The notes below the pieces were generated by a model that worked only from the letters and a program-made list of their open reading frames with translations, was not told the DNA's origin and searched no databases. The translations under genes and the position numbers were made by a program. From Streptomyces sp. NBC_00464 (GTDB taxonomy: Bacteria > Actinomycetota > Actinomycetes > Streptomycetales > Streptomycetaceae), in assembly GCF_036013915.1 (NCBI RefSeq), contig NZ_CP107899.1, positions 6,538,001 to 6,602,000 of the forward strand: a DNA stretch of 64,000 nt. The letters are read 5' to 3'. Positions 25,233-33,229 of the stretch are shown here, piece by piece (position 1 is the stretch's first letter; every line of letters starts with the position of its first letter).

Positions 25233-25260
25233 ATTCGGAGCCGGTGGCAGCGCGGATTGG
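25233..25260 (-). promoter_or_regulatory. SigK-type autoregulatory promoter of sigK-rskA
   Basis: Minus strand CCAATCC (25260-25254), 16 bases, CGAAT (25237-25233). The expected start of transcription leaves about 35 bases before the GTG. Confidence 0.72.
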
Positions 25261-25288
25261 TCAGGGGGCGGAATCCTTCCACGTTCTT

Positions 25289-25351
25289 CGCGATACGCGA
25301 TACATCGCGGTTGACGTGTTGTGGGGACTCGCGATATGTTCGGCCGCGAGT
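25289..25351 (+). promoter_or_regulatory. padR promoter with overlapping PadR-type dyads
   Basis: TTGACG (25311-25316), 18 bases, TATGTT (25335-25340). Upstream lies CGCGATACGCGATACATCGCG (25289-25309), which contains the dyad CGCGATACATCGCG. ACTCGCG (25327-25333) and CGCGAGT (25345-25351) flank the -10 box. Such CGCGATA dyads are typical PadR operators in Streptomyces. Confidence 0.6.
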
Positions 25352-25372
25352 ATTCGGTGACGAAGTGAAGGG

Positions 25373-26047
25373 ATGGCGAGGGCGGTGGCCAAGCGGCGCA
25401 AGCTCAGCAATCCACTGGCGCTCACGGTGATGGTGCTGCTCGCGGAGCGCCCCATGCATCCGTACGAGATCGCCCAGACCCTCCGCCGACGCGGCAAGCA
25501 GCACAGCGTGAAGATCAATTTCGGCTCGCTCTACACCGTGGTCCAGAACCTGGAGAAGCACGGCTATGTGGAGGTCACGGGCGTGCAGCGGCAGGGCAAC
25601 CGCCCGGAGCGCACGCTGTACGGCATCACCGAGTCCGGGCGCGCCGAGATGCTGGACTGGCTGTCCGATCTGATCGCGGTGCCGGCCGCCGAGTTCCCCG
25701 CCTTCGACACGGCCCTGTCGCTGCTTCCGGTGCTGCCGCCGGACGAGGTGGCGGAGCTCCTGCTCGACCGGGAACAGGCGCAGACCGTCCAGGCGGCGGC
25801 GCTCCGGGGGGTGCTCACTCAACTGGGTGACGCGCTGCCCCGGGTCTTCGTCATCGAGACCGAGTACCAGCTCCACATGATCGAGGCACAGCTGGAGTGG
25901 ATCAGGGGTTTCCGCAAGGAGCTCACCGACTCGACCATCAGCGGCATCGAGGAATGGAAGTCGTTCCACGAGACCGGTGAGGTGCCCCAGGACTGGCAGG
26001 ACCTGGACGAGCAGGACATCGTCCTCGACCCCGAACGTACGGAGTAA
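25373..26047 (+). CDS. PadR-family transcriptional regulator
   Basis: A 224-residue PadR regulator with the winged helix at residues 10-90 (SNPLALTVMVLLAERPMHPY, FGSLYTVVQNLEKHGYVEV, RTLYGITESGRAEML) and a longer helical C-terminal dimerisation part. PadR proteins are usually repressors of drug exporters and respond to small molecules. The start has GAAGTGAAGGG directly upstream. An ABC exporter operon follows in the same direction after a hairpin, and dyads over its own promoter suggest autorepression. Confidence 0.9.
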   Translation: MARAVAKRRKLSNPLALTVMVLLAERPMHPYEIAQTLRRRGKQHSVKINFGSLYTVVQNLEKHGYVEVTGVQRQGNRPERTLYGITESGRAEMLDWLSDLIAVPAAEFPAFDTALSLLPVLPPDEVAELLLDREQAQTVQAAALRGVLTQLGDALPRVFVIETEYQLHMIEAQLEWIRGFRKELTDSTISGIEEWKSFHETGEVPQDWQDLDEQDIVLDPERTE

Positions 26048-26066
26048 CGCGAGAACGGACGAACAA

Positions 26067-26108
26067 AGACCCCGGCGGGAGCTGTTGGAGCAGCGCCCGC
26101 CAGGGTCT
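26067..26108. terminator. Hairpin after padR
   Basis: AGACCCCGGCGGG (26067-26079) pairs with CCCGCCAGGGTCT (26096-26108), 12 of 13 bases. It separates padR from the ABC transporter, so the latter may need its own promoter in 26109-26257, where I see no clear one. Confidence 0.5.
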
Positions 26109-26257
26109 CGAACCCCGGACCGGACAAGCCGTGAAGGCACGCCAGGCCATCGAGGTGCGGCACACCCAGGATAGCCCGGCACTCCTCACGCGGACCGGCT
26201 CGGCCCACCGGGCACTCGGAGACCCGAGTGCCCCGCCGACCACAGGAGAGCTCCGCC

Positions 26258-27271
26258 ATGAGCACCCGTGCGCCCGCCGTCGAGGCGCGACAGCTGATCA
26301 AGACCTATCCAGGTGACGTCACCGCGCTCAGCGGGATGGACCTCACCGTCGCCCCCGGCACCGTCTTCGGGCTCCTCGGGCCCAACGGTGCGGGGAAGTC
26401 CACCACCGTCAAGATCCTCACCACCCTCGCCCGCCCGGACTCCGGCACCGCGTCCGTCGCCGGCCACGACGTGCTGCGCCACCCCGACCGGGTCCGCCGC
26501 GCCATCGGCGTGGTCGCCCAGAGGTCCGGCGCCGACCCGGTGGCCACCGGCCGGGAGAACCTGGTGCTCCAGGGCCGGCTGTACGGAATGCGCGGCACCG
26601 CCGTCCAGCGCCGGGCCGATGAGCTCCTGGACCGCTTCGACCTCGGCGACGCCGGAAGGCGCCAGGTCAAGGGGTACTCCGGCGGAATGCAGCGCCGACT
26701 CGACGTGGCGCTCGGCCTGGTCCACCGCCCCGAGGTGCTCTTCCTCGACGAACCGACGACGGGCCTCGACCCGGAGGCCCGTACGGCGATGTGGGAGGAG
26801 ATCTCCCGGCTCGCGGGCGAGGAGGGCCTGACCATCGTGCTCACCACGCACTACCTGGAGGAGGCCGACCGGCTCGCCGAACGCATCGCGATCGTCGACC
26901 GCGGCCGCATCGTGGTCGAGGGAACCCCCGACGAGCTCAAGGGTGAACTGAGGGGCGACGCCGTCCACATGGAGCTGCGTGCGGACGGCGACCGCGACAC
27001 CGTCACCGCCGCACTCGCCGGCTCGGCCGGTGTGTACGAGGTGCTGGTCGACGGCCGCCGGGTCAGCGTCCGCGCCGAGGACGGCGCCGCGGCCGTCCCG
27101 GTGCTGCTCGCCGCCCTGGAGCGGGCCGGTGCGGCGGTGGCCGCCGCCACCGTCGCCCGCCCCTCCCTCGACGACGTCTATCTGCGGTACGCCGGCCGTC
27201 GCTTCTCCGAGGCGGAGGCCGCAGGCCCGGACAGCCCTTCCGTACCGGTCGCCGCAGGAGGCACCCGATGA
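26258..27271 (+). CDS. ABC-2-type exporter ATP-binding protein (DrrA-like)
   Basis: A 337-residue ATPase of the daunorubicin-resistance type. Walker A GPNGAGKST, signature SGGMQRRLDVALGL, Walker B LFLDEPTTGLDP and the H-loop TTHYLEEADRLA are intact. The C-terminal 100 residues form the DrrA-type extension. ATG 26258 is preferred to an upstream in-frame ATG at 26228 because ACAGGAGAG precedes it. It overlaps the permease gene by 4 bases and together they would export a hydrophobic drug or lipid; substrate unknown. Confidence 0.92.
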   Translation: MSTRAPAVEARQLIKTYPGDVTALSGMDLTVAPGTVFGLLGPNGAGKSTTVKILTTLARPDSGTASVAGHDVLRHPDRVRRAIGVVAQRSGADPVATGRENLVLQGRLYGMRGTAVQRRADELLDRFDLGDAGRRQVKGYSGGMQRRLDVALGLVHRPEVLFLDEPTTGLDPEARTAMWEEISRLAGEEGLTIVLTTHYLEEADRLAERIAIVDRGRIVVEGTPDELKGELRGDAVHMELRADGDRDTVTAALAGSAGVYEVLVDGRRVSVRAEDGAAAVPVLLAALERAGAAVAAATVARPSLDDVYLRYAGRRFSEAEAAGPDSPSVPVAAGGTR

Positions 27272-28047
27272 GCAGTCAGGCCATCGCCCAGACCTGGTAC
27301 ATGACCCAGCGCCAGCTGACGGCGATCCTCAGACAGCCGGTCTTCCTGGTGATCTCGCTGATCCAGCCGGTGATCTGGCTGTTCCTGTTCGGCAACCTCT
27401 TCAAGAAGGTCGTCGAGCTCGGCGGCTTCGGCACCACGTCCTACCTGGACTACCTGATCCCCGGCATCGTCGTGATGAGCGCCCTGGGATCGAGCATGTG
27501 GGCCGGTATGGGCACCCTGGAGGAGATCGAAAGGGGCACGCTCAACCGCTTCCTGACGACGCCCGTCAGCCGCAGCGCGCTGATGAACGCCAACGTCGTG
27601 CAGAACGGCATCAGTACCGCCGTGCAGTCCCTCGTCATCGTCCTGCTCGGCTGGGCCGCGGGCGCCGCCTACCCGGGCGGAGCGGGCGGGCTGCTGATCC
27701 TGGTTCTCGCCTCGATCCTGCTGGGTACGGTGTTCGGCGCGTTCTCCAACGCCCTGGGCATGCTGGTCCGCCAGCGGGAGTCGATCATCGGCATCAACAC
27801 GTTCCTGCTCCTGCCGCTGACCTTCCTCTCCACCTCCTTCATGGCCCCGAGCCAGATGCCGTCCTGGATGCGTCACATCGCCGACTTCAACCCGGTCAAC
27901 TGGGCGATGGTGGCCGGCCGGTCGGCCCTGACGTCGGATCCCGACCGGGGTCTGGTGCTCAGTCGCGGGGGCGCGCTGCTGGCGCTCGCCGTGATCGCGG
28001 TGTGGCTGTCGACCCGCACCTTCCGCTCGTACCAGAAGTCCGTCTGA
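27268..28047 (+). CDS. ABC-2-type exporter permease (DrrB-like)
   Basis: A 259-residue integral membrane permease with six predicted helices and the ABC-2 family segments IQPVIWLFLFGNLFKKV, EEIERGTLNRFLTTPVSR and the final FNPVNWAMVAGRSAL. Partner of the ATPase encoded just upstream; one of each would assemble as a dimeric exporter. Likely controlled by the PadR protein encoded 1.9 kb upstream. Confidence 0.9.
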   Translation: MSSQAIAQTWYMTQRQLTAILRQPVFLVISLIQPVIWLFLFGNLFKKVVELGGFGTTSYLDYLIPGIVVMSALGSSMWAGMGTLEEIERGTLNRFLTTPVSRSALMNANVVQNGISTAVQSLVIVLLGWAAGAAYPGGAGGLLILVLASILLGTVFGAFSNALGMLVRQRESIIGINTFLLLPLTFLSTSFMAPSQMPSWMRHIADFNPVNWAMVAGRSALTSDPDRGLVLSRGGALLALAVIAVWLSTRTFRSYQKSV

Positions 28048-28057
28048 CAGTCGGCTC

Positions 28058-28531
28058 TCACCGGCCCGCCGCCACACCGTCCGCCCGGTCCGGGAGTTCG
28101 CTTCCGGGCCGGGTTCCGCGTTGCCGGACCGCGCGCAGCGCCAGGAAGAGCAGCAGCCCGAACGGCGAGAGCAGAATCGTCAGCACCAGCAGCGGGCCCA
28201 TCAGATACGGCGAGATTCCCAGCCGGCGGCTCTCCAGGAACATCCACTGACCCAGCAGCAGGTCCCAGGCGATGACCTGCGCCCACACCGCTCCCGCCCC
28301 GTTCGACAGCGCGGTCAGATCGCGGAACGTGTCGATGTCCGGGCTGCTCACCGCCGTCCAGAGCTCGGGAAGGACCGGCACAGCCATGGCCAGGTAGACG
28401 GCCAGGACCGGCAGGACCGTCAGCGGTGAGGCGGCGACCCGTGCGGTGACCGCCCGGCCCGGCAGGAAGATCATGAGCAGCCAGAACGGCGCGGCCAGTA
28501 CGAACGAGATCTCGAAGAGTGCACCGGTCAT
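28058..28531 (-). CDS. DUF4281 (ABA4-like) membrane protein
   Basis: A 157-residue protein with four hydrophobic helices, matching the DUF4281 pattern (LFEISFVLAAPFWLLMIFLP, and VIAWDLLLGQWMFLESRRLG near residue 90, SPFGLLLFLALR). The plant homologue ABA4 acts on xanthophylls; the bacterial role is unknown. It overlaps the upstream membrane-protein gene by 4 bases. Confidence 0.7.
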   Translation of the reverse strand: MTGALFEISFVLAAPFWLLMIFLPGRAVTARVAASPLTVLPVLAVYLAMAVPVLPELWTAVSSPDIDTFRDLTALSNGAGAVWAQVIAWDLLLGQWMFLESRRLGISPYLMGPLLVLTILLSPFGLLLFLALRAVRQRGTRPGSELPDRADGVAAGR

Positions 28532-29160
28532 GACACGAGCTCCTTCTCGACGGTGGGGGAGGGGTGCGCTGCGGAGCGCGGACGCAGTGCGCCGTACGCA
28601 CCGGCGGCGGTGGCGGCCACCATGAGCGCTGCCGCGGTGAGTGTTGCGCCGTCCGGGTGGTTCAGCGGCTGGCCGCGCAGCGCCTGCCAGGCGACCAGGG
28701 CGGTGACTGCCGCGTAGGCGCCGGAGGCGACCCGCACCAGGCGCAGCCGGACCCGGGGATCGCGCAGCCGGGCGAAGCGTGGCGCCAGCGTGACCAGCGC
28801 CAGCCGGAACAGGGGGAGCAGCTGGAGCGCGTGCATTCCCACGAAATGCGGGATGCGCAGATCACCGCCGGTCGTCGACCAGCCGGTGAGCGGCATCGAG
28901 GGCCCGCCGTCCGGCACGCCCACGGCATGCGCACCGATCACGTCGGCCGTGTCGAGGTTCCCGGCGGCGCGCTGCTCCTTCGAGGGCTGCGTCATGAGGA
29001 AGCCGAAACCGGCGCCCACCAGGGCCGGCAGCACGCCCGAGCGGATCGCCCAGGCGGAGGCGCGGTCCGCGATACGGGCGCGCAGCAGCAGGATCGCGAT
29101 GACCAGGGTGCCGGCCCACAGGCGGCGAAGAGGACTAACGGACGGTGCCGGGCGTGCCAT
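28528..29160 (-). CDS. Polytopic membrane protein of unknown function
   Basis: A 210-residue protein with about five hydrophobic helices. A hydrophilic loop at 60-100 reads LTGWSTTGGDLRIPHFVGMH and may hold functional His residues (IPHFVGMHALQ). I do not recognise a named family. It is translationally coupled to the DUF4281 gene and divergent from a MerR regulator whose dyads lie in the shared promoter region, so the pair is probably the regulator's target. Confidence 0.7.
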   Translation of the reverse strand: MARPAPSVSPLRRLWAGTLVIAILLLRARIADRASAWAIRSGVLPALVGAGFGFLMTQPSKEQRAAGNLDTADVIGAHAVGVPDGGPSMPLTGWSTTGGDLRIPHFVGMHALQLLPLFRLALVTLAPRFARLRDPRVRLRLVRVASGAYAAVTALVAWQALRGQPLNHPDGATLTAAALMVAATAAGAYGALRPRSAAHPSPTVEKELVS

Positions 29161-29190
29161 TGCGGCATGAGATCCCCCAGAGCTGATTAT

Positions 29191-29222
29191 GGATAGCAGT
29201 GCTGTCCACTATCCGATAGTGG
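29191..29222. promoter_or_regulatory. Tandem dyads in the MerR / membrane-protein divergent promoter
   Basis: GGATAGCAGTGCTGTCC (29191-29207, one mispairing) overlaps CCACTATCCGATAGTGG (29206-29222, perfect). ACTATCT follows once more at 29224. Two adjacent dyads are compatible with a MerR dimer acting on both promoters. Confidence 0.6.
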
Positions 29223-29274
29223 AACTATCTATGATGGGGTGCGGGTTGGCAAGCGGGATAAGGGAGAACACGCG

Positions 29275-29913
29275 GTGCGCATCGGCGAGTTGAGCCGCAG
29301 GTCCGGGGTTCCGGTACCGACGATCAAGTTCTACGTACGGGAGGGGCTGCTGCCTGCCGGGCAGCTGACCAGCCCGAACCAGGCGAGCTACGACGACGGG
29401 CACGAGCGCAGACTGCGGCTGATCCGTGCCCTGCTGGACGTCGGCGGGCTCCCGCTGTCGGCCATCGGGGAGGTGCTCCGGGTGATGGAGGACCCGCAGC
29501 AGCCCCTGCATGACGTGCTGGGCACGGCGGCGAAGAGCATCGCACCGTCGCGGGGTGACCATGCCGGGCCCGAACTGGAGGATGCCCGCGAGGACGTGAC
29601 GGAACTGCTGGAGCGCAGGGGCTGGCTGTCCGGGGCGCGCAGCCCGGGCGGGGAGTCCCTGGCCGAGGTGCTGGTGGCGCTGCGCCGGGCCGGTCACGGC
29701 GGCTTCGTCGAGCTGCTGGATGACTACGCGGCTGCCGCCGAGCAGGTCGCGCGGGCCGATGTCGACTACGTCGGGCGCCGAGTGGCGCGGGAGGACGTGG
29801 TGGAGAGCGTGGTCGTAGGCACGGTGCTCGGTGAGGCGATGTTCGCCGCCCTGCGGCGGCTCGCGCATGCGGACGCGTCGGCGCGGGCGTTCGGCGAGGA
29901 GTCGGGCGGCTGA
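29275..29913 (+). CDS. MerR-family transcriptional regulator
   Basis: A 212-residue MerR regulator. The helix-turn-helix and wing read RIGELSRRSGVPVPTIKFYV then EGLLPAGQLTSPNQASYDD, followed by the coiled-coil helix and a C-terminal region of about 130 residues without metal-binding Cys, so a metal sensor is unlikely. GTG 29275 is chosen because GGGAGA lies 8 bases upstream and MerR proteins start close to RIGEL; a longer start at 29239 is less likely. Confidence 0.88.
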   Translation: MRIGELSRRSGVPVPTIKFYVREGLLPAGQLTSPNQASYDDGHERRLRLIRALLDVGGLPLSAIGEVLRVMEDPQQPLHDVLGTAAKSIAPSRGDHAGPELEDAREDVTELLERRGWLSGARSPGGESLAEVLVALRRAGHGGFVELLDDYAAAAEQVARADVDYVGRRVAREDVVESVVVGTVLGEAMFAALRRLAHADASARAFGEESGG

Positions 29914-29964
29914 GCCGGCGGTGCCGCGTGCCGGCTGCGGACCGGTGTCCGCGGGCAGACGTGC

Positions 29965-29994
29965 CTGTGCCCCGGTCCATGGACCGGGGCACAG
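29965..29994. terminator. Perfect 30-bp palindromic terminator
   Basis: CTGTGCCCCGGTCCA followed at once by its complement, between convergent merR and the siderophore-interacting protein gene. It can serve both directions. Confidence 0.7.
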
Positions 29995-30013
29995 TGCGGT
30001 TGTCGCGGGGAGG

Positions 30014-30856
30014 CTACGCGGCGCTCTCCTGCTCGCGCTCCACCTGCTCGTTCCACTCGCGCTTGACCGAGCGCCAGGCGTCGTCGTTCTGGCCGAGCCG
30101 CCAGTACCCGGAGATCGACAGCTGCGGCAGCGGGATCCCGCGGTCGAGCCGCAGGTGGCGGCGGATCTCCTTGACGAAGCCCGCCTCGCCGTGGACGAAC
30201 GCCTGGACGTCGCCCGCGGGGAACTCCAGCTCCTTCACCGCGGCGGTGAGGGCCTCGCCCACCGGGCGCTCGCCGCGGTGCAGCCAGGTGACCTCGACGC
30301 CGTCCGGCGACGCGATCTTCTGCTCCTCCGAGGCGTCCGTAACCTCGATGAACGCGTGGACGACCGCGCCCGCGGGCATCTGCTCCAGCGCCGCGGCCAC
30401 GGCCGGCAGGGCGCTCTCGTCGGCCACCAGGAGGTGCCAGTCGGCCGAGGCGTCGGGGCCGTAACCGCCGCCGGGGCCCAGGAAGGTCACCTGGTCGCCC
30501 GCCGCTGCGCGCGCGGCCCAAGGGCCCGCGAGGCCCTCGTCGCCGTGCACCACGAAGTCGATCGCCAGCTCCCGGGTGTCCGGGTCCCACGAGCGCACCG
30601 TGTAGGTACGCGTCGTGGGCCAGAGCTCGCGCGGGAACTCCTCGCGGATGCGGGCCATGTCGAAGGGGTGCGTGTACTCGGCGCCCTCGGGGGCGAAGCA
30701 CAGCTTGACGTAATGGTCGGTGAAGCCGGACAGCGTGAAGTCGGCGAGACCGTCACCGCCGAGCACCACCCGGATCATGTGCGGGGTGATCTGCTCGGTG
30801 CGCAGGACCTGCGCACCCTGCGCCTTGGGTGCCTGCCGCGCCGGTCGTTCTGCCAC
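30014..30856 (-). CDS. Siderophore-interacting protein (FAD-binding ferric-siderophore reductase)
   Basis: A 280-residue SIP/ViuB-family flavoprotein that releases iron from imported siderophores by reduction in the cytoplasm. The FAD-binding RTYTVRSWDPD lies near residue 80, the GPGGGYG loop near 130, and the C-terminal ISGYWRLGQNDDAW is the family signature. The gene is preceded by an iron box, so it should be repressed by the DmdR1/IdeR-type regulator when iron is plentiful. It stands alone: no siderophore biosynthesis or uptake genes are adjacent. Confidence 0.92.
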   Translation of the reverse strand: MAERPARQAPKAQGAQVLRTEQITPHMIRVVLGGDGLADFTLSGFTDHYVKLCFAPEGAEYTHPFDMARIREEFPRELWPTTRTYTVRSWDPDTRELAIDFVVHGDEGLAGPWAARAAAGDQVTFLGPGGGYGPDASADWHLLVADESALPAVAAALEQMPAGAVVHAFIEVTDASEEQKIASPDGVEVTWLHRGERPVGEALTAAVKELEFPAGDVQAFVHGEAGFVKEIRRHLRLDRGIPLPQLSISGYWRLGQNDDAWRSVKREWNEQVEREQESAA

Positions 30857-30913
30857 GAGGTTGTCTCCCTGTTCCGGGTGCCGGACCGGTGGCCCACACG
30901 GGAGCCCACAGCC

Positions 30914-30932
30914 TTAGGGTTACCTAACCTAA
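30914..30932. promoter_or_regulatory. Iron box (DmdR/IdeR operator)
   Basis: TTAGGGTTACCTAACCTAA matches the 19-bp actinobacterial iron-box pattern (TTAGGTTAGGCTAACCTAA type) with few changes, 57 bases upstream of the siderophore-interacting protein ATG. Confidence 0.8.
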
Positions 30933-30936
30933 CACC

Positions 30937-31860
30937 TCATCCTGTGAGTGTGGAGAGCAGTCGCTGGAGCGCTCCGCCCAGTCCCCACCGGTCCGCAAGC
31001 GCTTCGAGTGTCGCGGGATCGCGCGGCTCGGCGGGCAGTGCGGGGTCGCATTCCGGCAGCGGTACGTCGCCGGCGACCCGGACCACCGTCGGCGCGACGG
31101 CCACGTAGTCACGGGCCTCGTCGAGCCGCTTTCGCTGCGAGGGCGTCAGCTTGGCGGCCGGATCGTCGACCGCGGCCATGATCCCGGCCAGGTCGCCGAA
31201 CGCGTCCAGCAGTTTCGCCGCCGTCTTCTCGCCGATGCCGGGGACGCCCGGCAGCCCGTCGCTCGGGTCGCCGCGCAGCAGCGCCAGGTCGACGTAACCG
31301 GAGCCGTCCACCCCGTACTTCTCGCGGAGCCAGGCCTCGTCCGTCACCTGGAGGGAGCCGACGCCCTTCAGCGGGTAGAGCACCCGAACCCCGCGGACGT
31401 CGTCCACCAGCTGATAGAGGTCCCGGTCGCCGGTGACGATGTCGACCGGGCCGGTCGCCAGGCCGGTCAGCGTGCCGATCACGTCGTCGGCCTCGTAACC
31501 CGCGACGCCGACGCGGGCGATGCCCAGGGCGTCCAGGACGTCCGCGATCACCGGGACCTGCGGAGCCAGCGTGTCGGGCGTTTCCTCCTCGTCTGGCAGC
31601 CCCTCGCCGGTCTCCACCGCGACGCGGTGCGCCTTGTACGAGGGGATCAGGTCCACCCGCCACTGCGGACGCCAGTCGTTGTCCCAGCAGGCGACCAGAT
31701 CGTCGGGCCGGTGGTCCTGCACGAGGCGGCCGATGAAGTCCAGCAACCCGCGGACGGCGTTGACCGGTGTCCCGTCCGGCGCGCGCACCGAGTCGGGCAC
31801 CCCGAAGTAGGCGCGGTAGTAGAGGGAGGCGGTGTCGAGGAGCATCAGGCGTCGCGTCAC
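30937..31860 (-). CDS. 5'-3' exonuclease-like PIN/H3TH nuclease
   Basis: About 307 residues, the size of the stand-alone homologues of the N-terminal nuclease of DNA polymerase I. The metal-binding acidic motifs are present: MLLDTASLYYRAYF, YEADDVIGTL, VTGDRDLYQLVDD, and the helix-3-turn-helix DLALLRGDPSDGLPGVPGIG. It probably trims 5' flaps during repair or Okazaki processing. GTG 31860 is chosen since conservation begins at RRLMLLDT; an ATG at 31878 would add six residues. The downstream iron box overlaps its 3' flank. Confidence 0.9.
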   Translation of the reverse strand: MTRRLMLLDTASLYYRAYFGVPDSVRAPDGTPVNAVRGLLDFIGRLVQDHRPDDLVACWDNDWRPQWRVDLIPSYKAHRVAVETGEGLPDEEETPDTLAPQVPVIADVLDALGIARVGVAGYEADDVIGTLTGLATGPVDIVTGDRDLYQLVDDVRGVRVLYPLKGVGSLQVTDEAWLREKYGVDGSGYVDLALLRGDPSDGLPGVPGIGEKTAAKLLDAFGDLAGIMAAVDDPAAKLTPSQRKRLDEARDYVAVAPTVVRVAGDVPLPECDPALPAEPRDPATLEALADRWGLGGALQRLLSTLTG

Positions 31861-32050
31861 ACCCCGATGATGCCGCACCCCACCGACACCGGCTGCCGCA
31901 GACGCGGTTCCCGAACTCCGGCCGCGCTTTTGTGGGCTGGGTCACTCTTGTGTTTGCCCTGCGTAAGCGGGGGCAGGCGCGGCATCGGAGCGGACCACGT
32001 CGCATTTTCAACTAGTGCACGTGCCATGCGGACCGAATCCGCACCGCTCC

Positions 32051-32079
32051 ACGGTCTGCCGGAGGGGGTGGCAGACCGT
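32051..32079 (+). promoter_or_regulatory. Hairpin in the betaine-transporter leader
   Basis: ACGGTCTGCC (32051-32060) pairs perfectly with GGCAGACCGT (32070-32079); the 9-base loop is GGAGGGGGT. The stem ends 25 bases before the start codon, and the loop is the strongest anti-16S sequence in the leader. Confidence 0.55.
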
Positions 32080-32104
32080 TTTCGGTTCAACGCGTGAGGT
32101 GTAT

Positions 32105-33229
32105 GTGTCAAGGCTGCAAGCCGAACACTTGTACAAGGTTTTCGGCAGACGACCCGATCAAGCCGTGCAGAAACTCGAGAGCGGCACGGACCGCGACGAG
32201 CTGCGCGCCGACGGAACGACCGCAGCGGTGATCGACGCATCGTTCACCGTGGAACCGGGCCAGATCTTCGTCGTGATGGGTCTGTCCGGGTCCGGCAAGT
32301 CCACGTTGCTGCGCATGCTCAACGGGCTGCTGGAGCCCACCGCCGGCAAGGTGCTCTTCGACGGCCAGGACCTGACCGCCCTGAGCCCCGCCGAGCTGCG
32401 GCATGTCCGTTCCACCAAGATCAGCATGGTGTTCCAGCACTTTGCGCTCTTCCCCCACCGAAGCGTCCTGGAGAACGCCGGATACGGCCTTGAGGTGCAG
32501 GGTGTGCCGCGCGCCGAGCGCAACCGCCGCGCCGCCGAGGCACTGGAGATGACCGGCCTCGCCGGCTGGGAGAAGTCCTGGCCCGACGAGCTCTCGGGCG
32601 GTATGCAGCAGCGCGTCGGCCTGGCCCGCGCGCTCGCCACCGACGCCGACCTGCTCCTGATGGACGAGTCCTTCAGCGCGCTCGACCCGCTGATCCGCCG
32701 CGACATGCAGGACCAGCTCCTGGAACTGCAGAAGCGGCTGAAGAAGACCATCGTCTTCATCACCCACGACCTCAACGAGGCCATGCGCCTCGGCGACCGC
32801 ATCGCGGTGATGCGCGACGGCGAGATAGTCCAGCTCGGCACCGCCGAGGACATCCTCGTCACCCCGGCCAACGAGTACGTCGCGTCCTTCACCCAGGACG
32901 TGGACCGTTCCCGGGTGCTGACCGCGGGCGCCATCATGGCCGAACCGCACACCGTGATGGGCACCAGGACCGACGACGGCAAGGAACTGCGTACGCCCGC
33001 CGACGTCCTGCGGGAGGCCCCGGCCACCGTTTCCGAGTCCACCCCGATCATCGAGCTGTTCACGCCCTGTTCGCAGAGCGGTGTCGCGGTCGCGGTGACC
33101 GACGACAAGGGCAAGCTCATCGGCGTCGTGCCGAGGGCCCGGCTGCTCGCCGTGCTCGGTGAGCCGATGACCCCCACCGAGGCTCCCCAGGACGCCAAGG
33201 CCTCGCTGAAGAAGGTGGCCAATGTTTAG
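32105..33229 (+). CDS. opuAA: Glycine betaine/proline ABC transporter ATP-binding protein
   Basis: A 374-residue ProV/OpuAA-type ATPase powering osmoprotectant uptake. Walker A GLSGSGKST, Q-loop VFQHFALFPHRSV, signature LSGGMQQRVGLARAL, Walker B LLMDESFSALDP. A C-terminal CBS-type module (STPIIELFTPCSQSGVAVAV, residues about 300-370) is the part that senses ionic strength in OpuA. GTG 32105 is chosen with GTGAGG upstream; GTG 32099 is possible. It overlaps the permease-binding-protein gene by 8 bases. Confidence 0.92.
   Translation: MSRLQAEHLYKVFGRRPDQAVQKLESGTDRDELRADGTTAAVIDASFTVEPGQIFVVMGLSGSGKSTLLRMLNGLLEPTAGKVLFDGQDLTALSPAELRHVRSTKISMVFQHFALFPHRSVLENAGYGLEVQGVPRAERNRRAAEALEMTGLAGWEKSWPDELSGGMQQRVGLARALATDADLLLMDESFSALDPLIRRDMQDQLLELQKRLKKTIVFITHDLNEAMRLGDRIAVMRDGEIVQLGTAEDILVTPANEYVASFTQDVDRSRVLTAGAIMAEPHTVMGTRTDDGKELRTPADVLREAPATVSESTPIIELFTPCSQSGVAVAVTDDKGKLIGVVPRARLLAVLGEPMTPTEAPQDAKASLKKVANV

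Noticed and set aside
26048..26257. Possible tRNA remnant or attachment site (CGAACCCCGGACC-like sequence)
   Set aside because: No cloverleaf can be drawn and no integrase or repeated copy is nearby; it reads as a terminator and flank.
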